From positions 9,952 to 73,951 of the forward strand of contig CBFHKY010000016.1 in assembly GCA_965656525.1 (NCBI GenBank): DNA of 64,000 bases, given 5' to 3'. The position numbers and the translations under genes are program-made. How positions within the stretch are numbered: position 1 is the stretch's first letter; each line of letters begins with the position of its first letter. The notes beneath the pieces were generated by a model. The model was given only the letters and a program-made list of their open reading frames with translations. It was not told where the DNA came from and searched no databases. Positions 1 to 6,151 of the stretch are shown here, piece by piece. The DNA comes from Pseudomaricurvus sp965656525 (GTDB lineage Bacteria; Pseudomonadota; Gammaproteobacteria; Pseudomonadales; Cellvibrionaceae).

Positions 1-392
1 AAATTGAAGCCATGGTGCAAGATGCTGAGGCAAACGCTGAGGCGGATAAGAAGTTTGAAGAGCAAGTGACCGCTCGCAATACTTTGGATGGCCTGATCAG
101 TGCAACCAAGAAGACCCTTGAAGAAGCTGGTGATAAGGCAACGGAAGAAGAGAAAACCGCTATTGAAGCCGCGCTGAAAGAGGCAGAAGAAGCCGTTCAG
201 AGTGGTGACAAAGAAGCGATGGAAGCGGCAACGACTAAGTTGACTGAAGCTTCCGGTTCTCTGGCTCAGAAACTGTACGCTGAGCAGGCTGCACAAGCTG
301 GATCGGCTGAAGGTGCTGCTGATGCCGGTGAAAGTGAGCCTGAAGATGGCGCTGTTGACGCTGAGTTTGAAGAAGTAAAAGACGAAAAGTAA
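1..392 (+). CDS. dnaK: Chaperone DnaK (Hsp70), C-terminal 129 residues only
   Basis: Partial gene entering from the left edge; the reading frame is open from base 3. The visible part is the alpha-helical lid of the substrate-binding domain, with the typical stretch MVQDAEANAEADKKFEE and RNTLDGLISATKKTLEEAG, an Ala/Gly-rich linker and the conserved acidic tail ending VDAEFEEVKDEK, the peptide that contacts co-chaperones and clients in the E. coli family member. The ATPase and beta-sandwich domains lie upstream of the window. dnaJ follows 127 bp downstream, the usual dnaK-dnaJ order; DnaJ stimulates DnaK ATP hydrolysis. The tail is highly acidic, as expected. Identification is certain; only the extent is limited by the window. 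Confidence 0.97.
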   Translation, partial: IEAMVQDAEANAEADKKFEEQVTARNTLDGLISATKKTLEEAGDKATEEEKTAIEAALKEAEEAVQSGDKEAMEAATTKLTEASGSLAQKLYAEQAAQAGSAEGAADAGESEPEDGAVDAEFEEVKDEK

Positions 393-402
393 GTCTTTTT
401 TG

Positions 403-462
403 ATTGCTAGCTGCTAGCAATTCAAGTACTAACAGCGGCGCGGGTTTACCCGCGTTTGCTGT
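403..462 (+). promoter_or_regulatory. Two consecutive hairpins in the dnaK-dnaJ gap
   Basis: A perfect inverted repeat, ATTGCTAGC / GCTAGCAAT with a single central T, lies at 403-421. A second hairpin follows at 432-462: ACAGC..CGCGGG, loop TTTA, CCCGCG..GCTGT, then T residues at 455-457 inside the outer stem. No long T-run follows either one, so they look like partial terminators or mRNA-processing/stability elements that set the dnaK:dnaJ ratio rather than a full stop. The structures are read directly; the function is inferred. Confidence 0.5.
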
Positions 463-519
463 GTCTGATGGCTGAAAAACATAGCTTAAATTTGATCACA
501 CAACACTGAAGTAGAATTC

Positions 520-1659
520 ATGTCCAAGCGCGATTATTACGAAATTCTTGGTGTCGACCGCGGTATTGCCGAGAAAGACCTTAAAAAAGCCTATCGTCGA
601 ATTGCGATGAAATATCATCCTGATCGCAACCCAGACGACAAAGACGCTGAAGGGAAATTCAAAGAGGCCACAGAAGCTTACGAAGTATTGTCCGATGCAC
701 AAAAACGTGCTGCCTACGATCAGTACGGCCATGCTGGTGTGGATCAGCAAGGCGGTGGTTTTGGTGGCGGCGGTTTTGGCGGTGGCAGCGGCAGCTTCAG
801 TGATATTTTTGGTGATGTGTTTGGTGACATCTTTGGTGGTGCTGGCGGTGGAGGCGGTCGCGGTGGCCCAGCGCGCGGCTCCGATCTGCGTTACACATTG
901 GACTTAGAGCTGGAAGATGCCGTTAAGGGCACTACGGTTAAAATTCGTGTGCCGACATTAGTGAGCTGTAAGCCTTGTGATGGCAGTGGTGCAAAATCAG
1001 GCAGCAAGCCGACCACGTGTTCAACCTGTGGTGGTATAGGTCAGGTACGTATGCAGCAGGGTTTTTTCTCTGTGCAGCAAACGTGCCCCAATTGTCGTGG
1101 TAAAGGTTCCATCATCACTGATCCATGTAGTGCATGTCATGGGCATGGCCGAGTGGAAGAAACCAAAACCTTGTCTGTGAAAGTTCCACCGGGTGTGGAT
1201 ACTGGTGATCGCATTCGCTTGTCGGGTGAAGGTGAAGCGGGTACTGATGGTGGTCCTACTGGTGATCTTTATGTTCAGGTTTCCGTCAAAGAGCACAGTA
1301 TCTTTGAGCGCGATGGTCGCAATTTGTATTGTGAGGTGCCGATTAACTTTGTTGACGCGGCGTTAGGTGGCGAAATTGAAGTGCCCACGTTGGATGGCCG
1401 CGTTAAGTTAAAAGTGCCTGCAGAAACACAGACCGGTAAGTTGTTCCGGCTGCGCAATAAAGGGGTTGTTCCTGTGCGTGGCGGTACCTCTGGTGATTTG
1501 TTGTGCCGTGTTATCGTGGAGACGCCAGTGAGCTTGAGCAACAAGCAGAAAGATTTGCTGAAAGAGTTCAAGGGCTCCATGGAAGGTACAAAAAACTCCC
1601 CAAAGCAGAGCACTTGGTTTGAGGGAATGAAAAACTTCTTTGGTGACATGAAGTTATAA
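520..1659 (+). CDS. dnaJ: Co-chaperone DnaJ (Hsp40, type A)
   Basis: 379 residues, normal for class A DnaJ. Order of domains: J domain (about 1-70) with the HPD motif at 33-35 that triggers DnaK ATPase; Gly/Phe-rich linker (about 75-115); zinc-binding region with four CxxCxGxG repeats (CKPCDGSG, CSTCGGIG, CPNCRGKG, CSACHGHG); C-terminal beta domains for client binding and dimerisation. All expected zinc ligands are present. Directly downstream of dnaK in the same direction, consistent with heat-shock co-expression, although I see no convincing sigma32 promoter in the short gap. Start ATG at 520 matches the family N-terminus (MSKRDYYEILGV). Confidence 0.98.
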   Translation: MSKRDYYEILGVDRGIAEKDLKKAYRRIAMKYHPDRNPDDKDAEGKFKEATEAYEVLSDAQKRAAYDQYGHAGVDQQGGGFGGGGFGGGSGSFSDIFGDVFGDIFGGAGGGGGRGGPARGSDLRYTLDLELEDAVKGTTVKIRVPTLVSCKPCDGSGAKSGSKPTTCSTCGGIGQVRMQQGFFSVQQTCPNCRGKGSIITDPCSACHGHGRVEETKTLSVKVPPGVDTGDRIRLSGEGEAGTDGGPTGDLYVQVSVKEHSIFERDGRNLYCEVPINFVDAALGGEIEVPTLDGRVKLKVPAETQTGKLFRLRNKGVVPVRGGTSGDLLCRVIVETPVSLSNKQKDLLKEFKGSMEGTKNSPKQSTWFEGMKNFFGDMKL

Positions 1660-1759
1660 ATACGAAATCGTGAGTTGAGTATGATGGCTGAAAAAGGGGC
1701 ACTCCTCTTGTGGTTGTCTTTTTGCTTGCGGCTCGCGACTCGCAATCAGAGATAGGAAC

Positions 1760-2560
1760 ATGGTTAGAATTGCAGTGACTGGTGCAGCCGGTCGTATGGG
1801 AAAGACGCTCATTGAGGCGGTAACACTGGCCGAAGGTGCTGAGCTTACTGCGGCCCTAGAGCGACCAGACAGCTCTTTAGTAGGGGCGGATGCAGGTGAG
1901 TTATCCGGCTTGGGCAAAAACGGTGTGAAGATAGCGGGTAATCTGCTTGCCGTTATTGATGACTTTGATGTGCTGATTGACTTCACTGCGCCAGTTGCCA
2001 CTTTGGCGAATGCGGAGGTGTGTGCCGCACACGGTAAGAAAATTGTTATCGGTACGACCGGTTTTACGCCAGAGCAAGAAACTGAACTTTTGGCGTATCA
2101 GGTGGCGACAGCGTTGTGTAAGGCGGCTAATTTTTCAACGGGTGTTAACGTGACGTTGAAGCTGCTGCGCCAAGCGGCTGAAATTCTAGGTGACGACTAC
2201 GATATCGAAATCTACGAAGCCCATCATCGTCATAAAGTGGATGCTCCTTCAGGTACAGCACTTGCTATGGGCGAGGCTGTCGCCGAAGGCGTGAACCGCA
2301 ACTTGCGTGAAGTTGCAGTATATGGACGTGAAGGGCAAACGGGTGCCCGTGATCGTGAAACCATCGGTTTTGCGACGGTTCGAGGCGGTGATGTTGTGGG
2401 TGATCATACTGTGATGTTTTTAGCAGATGGTGAGCGTGTCGAAATTACGCATAAAGCTTCTAGCCGTATGTCTTTTGCACGTGGTGCTGTTCGCGCTGCA
2501 ACGTGGTTGAGTGATAAATCCCCTGGTCTCTATTCCATGCAGGATGTCTTGGGGTTGTAG
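1760..2560 (+). CDS. dapB: 4-hydroxy-tetrahydrodipicolinate reductase
   Basis: 266 residues. Cytosolic NAD(P)H-dependent reductase of the diaminopimelate/lysine pathway. The N-terminal Rossmann motif GAAGRMG is at residues 8-14; the catalytic/substrate segment EAHHRHKVDAPSGTAL carries the His pair at 155-156 and Lys159. It ends with the usual dimer/tetramer region (MSFARGAVRAATWL). ATG at 1760 has an AGGA just upstream. The position between dnaJ and carA is the standard Pseudomonas-type order, here interrupted by a chemoreceptor gene. No unusual features. Confidence 0.97.
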   Translation: MVRIAVTGAAGRMGKTLIEAVTLAEGAELTAALERPDSSLVGADAGELSGLGKNGVKIAGNLLAVIDDFDVLIDFTAPVATLANAEVCAAHGKKIVIGTTGFTPEQETELLAYQVATALCKAANFSTGVNVTLKLLRQAAEILGDDYDIEIYEAHHRHKVDAPSGTALAMGEAVAEGVNRNLREVAVYGREGQTGARDRETIGFATVRGGDVVGDHTVMFLADGERVEITHKASSRMSFARGAVRAATWLSDKSPGLYSMQDVLGL

Positions 2561-2852
2561 CCTTTTTGCTATGGGCTTGGCTTAAAGCTTATAGCGTTTT
2601 CTTTTTCTGGGGCGATTGCAATTGTGATCGTTCTGGGGTCTCTGCTCGATAGACTTTTTTTTTGATGTTTCTTTGTGCTCCTAGGGTGCTGCCCATTCTA
2701 TGGTGTCACCGCGTTAGGCGGTATCTCACTTCTCGTTTAATCTCTGCACTTTTCTTGTGAATTTGCTGTGTGCGTCTATTCTCATTGAAGGAAGAAGCGC
2801 AACTGTATGTCGTTTTGGCTAGGTTATCACACAGAAAGAAATCACCGTTTAC

Positions 2853-2879
2853 TAAAGATTTTGCCCTGCTGAACGATAC
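2853..2879 (+). promoter_or_regulatory. Sigma28 (FliA)-like promoter for the chemoreceptor
   Basis: TAAAGATT, 11-nt spacer, AACGATAC. Compared with the FliA consensus TAAAGTTT-N11-GCCGATAA, the -35 element matches 7 of 8 and the -10 element retains the CGATA core; spacing is exact. Chemoreceptor genes are standard members of the FliA regulon, so the context fits. Transcription would start near 2886, giving a leader of about 110 nt. Sequence match is seen; use is inferred. Confidence 0.6.
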
Positions 2880-2892
2880 ATACAGTGACTAA

Positions 2893-2964
2893 GGCAGAAA
2901 GTACAGTTTAAGCTCGAAGGGGGCTCACTGTACAAACGAGCTAATGGGTTAGCCGGTAACTGCC
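2893..2964 (+). promoter_or_regulatory. Structured 5' leader of the chemoreceptor mRNA
   Basis: A three-way-junction fold is possible: closing stem GGCAG (2893-2897) with CTGCC (2960-2964); stem GTACAGT (2901-2907) with ACTGTAC (2927-2933), extended by AGCTC/GGGCT around a GAAGG loop; and stem GCTAA (2940-2944) with TTAGC (2949-2953). A competing pairing AGCTCG (2911-2916) with CGAGCT (2937-2942) would disrupt two of these. The shape recalls small-molecule riboswitches, but the conserved bases of the c-di-GMP-I class are absent, so no class is assigned. Confidence 0.4.
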
Positions 2965-2997
2965 ACACTTAAAGCAACTGAAGCTGGAAATTACGTT

Positions 2998-4545
2998 ATG
3001 GGTAACCTGTCCTTAAAGTGGAAAGTTTTATTAGGAATTGTGCTGACCAGTGTCTTCGCCGTCGTCGTGGCGACTGTTGTTGCAGTACAGAGTGACATGA
3101 CGCGTCTAAAAGATGCTGTTGCTCGCGATACAGTGACTCTGGCGAAAGTGGTGGGTGAAAGTACGGCTGGCGCGATGGCTTTTGGTGACACAGCATCCGC
3201 AGGAGCAACTTTAAAGGCGCTGTCTAACAGTAATCGTGTGGATGCAGCTGTGATCTATGATGACAGCGGCAATCCCTTCGTATGGTACGAGCGTGGCAAT
3301 AAGAAAAACTCAGGCCCATTGCCGTCGGGTTTGCCCTCAAGAGCGGGTGCCGAAAAGTTGGATGTTGGCAGTGATGAAATCTTAATAATGGAATCGATCA
3401 TTGCGGACGGTACTAAAATCGGCACAGTGTACATGCGCGCCAATTTAGACGAGTTGGGCGAAGCTGTAGCCGAAGCCGCCTGGAGTTCTGTTGCCACGGT
3501 GATTGTGATCAGTTTGTTCGCGGTTGTCGTGTCGTTCTTCATTCAGCGCGGTATCGTGAACCCCATTAACGCCGCCGCCAACGCCTTGCGAGATATCGCT
3601 GAGGGTGAGGGTGATCTTACTCAGCGTCTGCCAGTGAACTCCGATGATGAGGTGGGCCAGCTGGCGCGGTCGTTTAATCGCTTTATCGAACGTGTGCACA
3701 GCATCATCTCTGAGTTCTCGGTGACGTCATCTGAATTGAGCGCTAGTGCATTGAGCCTTTCAGGTACCGCAAAAGAGACCGAGCGTGGTGTGATCAGTCA
3801 GCAGTCCGAAATCCAGCAGGTTGTTGCAGCTGTGCGAGAAATGGCTTCTGTGGTGGAGAACGTCGCACATAATGTGTCTCAGGCTGCCGACAATGCAGAG
3901 CGTGCCGATACCGACGCCGAAGAGGGTAATCGGGTGGTGACGGCGACTATGGCGCAAATTGAAAGCCTATCAAAAGACATTAATGTTGCCTCGGAAGTGA
4001 TTGATAGACTGCAACAGGAAAGTGACAACATCGGCTCGGTTTTGGATGTTATTCGTGGAATCGCGGAGCAGACAAATTTGCTGGCTCTGAATGCGGCTAT
4101 CGAAGCTGCTCGGGCTGGTGAGCAAGGCCGAGGCTTCGCGGTGGTTGCCGATGAGGTGAGGACTCTAGCTTCACGTACTCAGACTTCGACACAAGAAATT
4201 CAAGAAATGATTGAGCGCTTGCAGGCCGGTGCGAAAGAAGCTGTACAGATGATGGAAAAGGGTACCAGTCAGGCCGGTGAGTCTGTGAGTCGTGCTGAAA
4301 AAGCCAGCCAGTCGCTGGATGCCATTACCGTCGGCGTGAGCATGATCAAAGACAAAACCAACCAGATTGCCAGTGCATCTGAAGAGCAAAGTGCAGCCAC
4401 CCGGGAAATGGAGGGGAATATGGAAAATATTGCCCAAGTTGCGCGCCAAACCTCGGAGGGGGCGGTGGAGATTGCTGCCAGTACGGCATCCCTGGCTGAA
4501 ATGGCGACAAAAATGGAAGCGATTGTTAAGCAATTTCGAATCTGA
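2998..4545 (+). CDS. Methyl-accepting chemotaxis protein
   Basis: 515 residues. Transmembrane segment about 10-30, a periplasmic sensor of about 130 residues (CHASE8-like by its conserved spacing; tentative), second transmembrane segment about 162-183, HAMP domain about 184-237 (ending EVGQLARSFNRF), then the long coiled-coil signalling domain. The hairpin tip that binds CheA and CheW is at about 355-392 (EQTNLLALNAAIEAARAGEQ and onward to DEVRTLA). No C-terminal CheR-binding pentapeptide is visible; it ends KQFRI. No chemotaxis genes are nearby, so it is a stand-alone receptor; the ligand cannot be told from sequence. It interrupts the common dapB-carA order and has its own sigma28-like promoter. 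Confidence 0.95.
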   Translation: MGNLSLKWKVLLGIVLTSVFAVVVATVVAVQSDMTRLKDAVARDTVTLAKVVGESTAGAMAFGDTASAGATLKALSNSNRVDAAVIYDDSGNPFVWYERGNKKNSGPLPSGLPSRAGAEKLDVGSDEILIMESIIADGTKIGTVYMRANLDELGEAVAEAAWSSVATVIVISLFAVVVSFFIQRGIVNPINAAANALRDIAEGEGDLTQRLPVNSDDEVGQLARSFNRFIERVHSIISEFSVTSSELSASALSLSGTAKETERGVISQQSEIQQVVAAVREMASVVENVAHNVSQAADNAERADTDAEEGNRVVTATMAQIESLSKDINVASEVIDRLQQESDNIGSVLDVIRGIAEQTNLLALNAAIEAARAGEQGRGFAVVADEVRTLASRTQTSTQEIQEMIERLQAGAKEAVQMMEKGTSQAGESVSRAEKASQSLDAITVGVSMIKDKTNQIASASEEQSAATREMEGNMENIAQVARQTSEGAVEIAASTASLAEMATKMEAIVKQFRI

Positions 4546-4587
4546 GACGGGTGTTGAAAGAAGAGATCAATTTGCAGTCAATGGTAT

Positions 4588-4617
4588 TGGACAGGTCAGG
4601 GGGCATTCGCGTACAAT
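4588..4617 (+). promoter_or_regulatory. Candidate carA promoter
   Basis: TGGACA (4588-4593), 18-bp spacer, TACAAT (4612-4617). Would start transcription near 4624, upstream of the hairpin at 4709-4745. Both hexamers are one or two bases from consensus. It sits 43 bp after the chemoreceptor stop codon, in the right place for carA. Confidence 0.45.
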
Positions 4618-4663
4618 CCGCCATCAGATCGATCTTGACCTATACCGTGTTTTAGCGTGTTGG

Positions 4664-4756
4664 ATGAGCACTAACGTGCAGGTCCAAGGCGGCGGAAGGC
4701 AGATAAAGAAAAGCGAGGTGGAGCACAGTGTTTCATCTCGCTTTTTTGTAACTTAG
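4664..4756 (+). CDS. Candidate carA leader peptide (30 codons)
   Basis: A short reading frame, ATG at 4664 to TAG at 4754-4756, lies wholly within the carA leader and runs straight through both arms of the terminator-like hairpin at 4709-4745. The ribosome-binding site is poor. Translation through the hairpin would prevent it forming, the usual logic of ribosome-mediated attenuation. From memory, attenuation has been reported for Pseudomonas carAB; whether this frame is the leader peptide is inference. It carries two Arg codons (AGG, CGC) but no striking codon run. Confidence 0.25.
   Translation: MSTNVQVQGGGRQIKKSEVEHSVSSRFFVT
4709..4747 (+). terminator. Strong intrinsic terminator / possible carA attenuator
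   Basis: Stem AAAAGCGAGGTG (4709-4720) pairs with CATCTCGCTTTT (4734-4745) over 12 bp with one G-T pair; loop of 13 nt; the T-run is 4742-4747. It can end the chemoreceptor transcript. Because it lies 180 bp ahead of carA and after a candidate carA promoter, it may equally act as an attenuator. Confidence 0.8.
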
Positions 4757-4867
4757 CGCCAGACAATTCTTTAATCCAGACTATTATTGTGGTCAACGCC
4801 ACTTGGATAACGTGCAGCATTGCGCGGTAGTGTCTCTCGGTCTACAGAAATAGAATTGAAGTGAATT

Positions 4868-4893
4868 CGCCGAAGGGAACGTTCCCTTCGGCG
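4868..4893. promoter_or_regulatory. 26-bp perfect palindrome upstream of carA
   Basis: CGCCGAAGGGAAC (4868-4880) is followed immediately by its exact reverse complement (4881-4893). It lies 35 bp before the carA start. On DNA it would be a dimeric operator; on RNA a 26-nt self-complementary element next to the Shine-Dalgarno region, whose 3' arm includes the GGCGG that could serve the ATG at 4899. No T-run follows, so it is not a terminator. Confidence 0.7.
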
Positions 4894-4898
4894 GGATA

Positions 4899-4931
4899 AT
4901 GAGCATGTCATTCCCGAGGAGGTTGGCTTGA
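4899..4931 (+). CDS. 10-codon upstream ORF overlapping the carA start
   Basis: ATG at 4899 encodes MSMSFPRRLA and ends with TGA at 4929-4931, which overlaps the carA TTG start (4928-4930). The two Arg codons are AGG AGG and coincide with the carA Shine-Dalgarno sequence GAGGAGG (4916-4922). A ribosome finishing this frame would be placed on the carA start. Only the overlap is seen; translation is unproven and the AGG pair may just be the ribosome-binding site. Confidence 0.25.
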   Translation: MSMSFPRRLA

Positions 4932-6064
4932 CCACTGGTGCCCAACGACCCGCCATTTTAGTACTTGAAGATGGTAGTGTATTTAGAGGTGTTTCTATCG
5001 GAGCTGATGGAACCGCAGCAGGTGAGGTAGTGTTTAATACCTCCATAACCGGTTATCAGGAAATAATCACCGACCCGTCCTACGCACAGCAGATTGTGAC
5101 GTTAACCTACCCTCACATTGGTAGCGTAGGTACAAACAGCGAAGATGAGGAGTGTGATCGAATCTGGGCCAAGGGTCTTGTGATTCGTGATTTGCCCTTG
5201 CTGGCTAGCAATTTTCGTTCAGAGCAATCACTGGACGATTACTTAAAGCGGCATAATATCCAAGGTATCGCGGACATCGACACCCGTCGCCTGACTCGTA
5301 TTTTACGGGATAAAGGCGCGCAAAACGGCTGCATAATGGCCGGCGACGTGGATGACGCTGAAGCCTTAAAAGTTGCTCAAAGCTTTGGTGGACTGAAAGG
5401 CTTGGATCTCGCAAAAGAGGTCACCACGGCTGAGTCTTACTCTTGGCAAGAAGGCAGCTGGCAGTTGGGTAAAGGTTTTTCTGCACCCACAGATTTCAGC
5501 TTTAAAGTTGTCGCTTACGATTACGGTGTTAAGCGCAATATCTTGCGTATGCTCGTAGATCGCGGCTGTGATTTGACTGTCGTGCCCGCGAAGACTCCGG
5601 CAGCAGACGTGTTGGCCATGAACCCTGACGGTATTTTTCTTTCTAATGGACCCGGCGATCCAGAGCCTTGCGATTACGCGATCACCGCTATTCAAGAGTT
5701 GCTGAAAACTGAGATCCCGGTGTTTGGAATCTGTCTTGGGCATCAACTGTTGGCTCTAGCGTCAGGTGCGCAAACCGTCAAAATGGGCTTGGGTCACCAC
5801 GGCGGCAACCACCCAGTAAAAAACCTACAGGATGGCACGGTATTGATTACTAGCCAAAATCACGGGTTTGCGGTGGATGAGGCGTCTTTGCCTGCAACGT
5901 TAACAGCGACCCATAAGTCGTTGTTTGATGGCTCGCTGCAGGGGATTCATCGTACGGATAAGCCGGCGTTTAGCTTTCAGGGACACCCTGAAGCAAGCCC
6001 AGGCCCTCACGATGCAGCGCCGCTGTTTGATCACTTCATCGAGTTGATGGAAGCGCGCCGCTGA
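4928..6064 (+). CDS. carA: Carbamoyl-phosphate synthase small (glutaminase) subunit
   Basis: 378 residues. Hydrolyses glutamine and passes ammonia to CarB for carbamoyl phosphate, the shared precursor of arginine and pyrimidines. N-terminal CarA domain about 1-150; class I glutamine amidotransferase from about 190, with nucleophile Cys269 in GICLGHQLLALA and His353/Glu355 in GHPEASPGPHD. The start is TTG at 4928, five bases after GGAGG (4918-4922); no in-frame ATG exists nearby and the protein then begins at the family position (PAILVLEDGSVFRG). Forms an operon with carB and greA. Leader elements upstream suggest control by attenuation or an operator. Confidence 0.97.
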   Translation: MTTGAQRPAILVLEDGSVFRGVSIGADGTAAGEVVFNTSITGYQEIITDPSYAQQIVTLTYPHIGSVGTNSEDEECDRIWAKGLVIRDLPLLASNFRSEQSLDDYLKRHNIQGIADIDTRRLTRILRDKGAQNGCIMAGDVDDAEALKVAQSFGGLKGLDLAKEVTTAESYSWQEGSWQLGKGFSAPTDFSFKVVAYDYGVKRNILRMLVDRGCDLTVVPAKTPAADVLAMNPDGIFLSNGPGDPEPCDYAITAIQELLKTEIPVFGICLGHQLLALASGAQTVKMGLGHHGGNHPVKNLQDGTVLITSQNHGFAVDEASLPATLTATHKSLFDGSLQGIHRTDKPAFSFQGHPEASPGPHDAAPLFDHFIELMEARR

Positions 6065-6151
6065 TTCAGTGGCAGACACCCGACAACAGAGAACACAAAG
6101 CGAGGCTGCGGCAGCGTGCCGGCCTCGCCATCAGCGTCTAGCGAGAGCAAA

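Larger units (their letters stand above)
2561..2997. other. Intergenic region dapB-chemoreceptor
   Basis: No gene is seen in these 437 bp. After the dapB stop a weak hairpin (GTCT at 2638-2641, AGAC at 2651-2654) is followed by nine T residues (2655-2663), a possible weak terminator. Further on are a sigma28-like promoter and a foldable leader, listed separately, both belonging to the downstream chemoreceptor gene. Confidence 0.6.

Noticed and set aside
2893..2964. c-di-GMP-I riboswitch before the chemoreceptor
   Set aside because: The 3' half (ATGGGTTAGCCGGTAAC) superficially resembles the end of that class, but the conserved internal-loop sequences around the tetraloop stem are absent and the base pairs differ. 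Kept only as an unclassified structured leader.
4367..4756. A 129-codon frame overlapping the end of the chemoreceptor gene
   Set aside because: It overlaps the conserved coding end of the chemoreceptor in another frame and its product is not protein-like. Only its last 30 codons, starting at 4664, are considered as a possible leader peptide.
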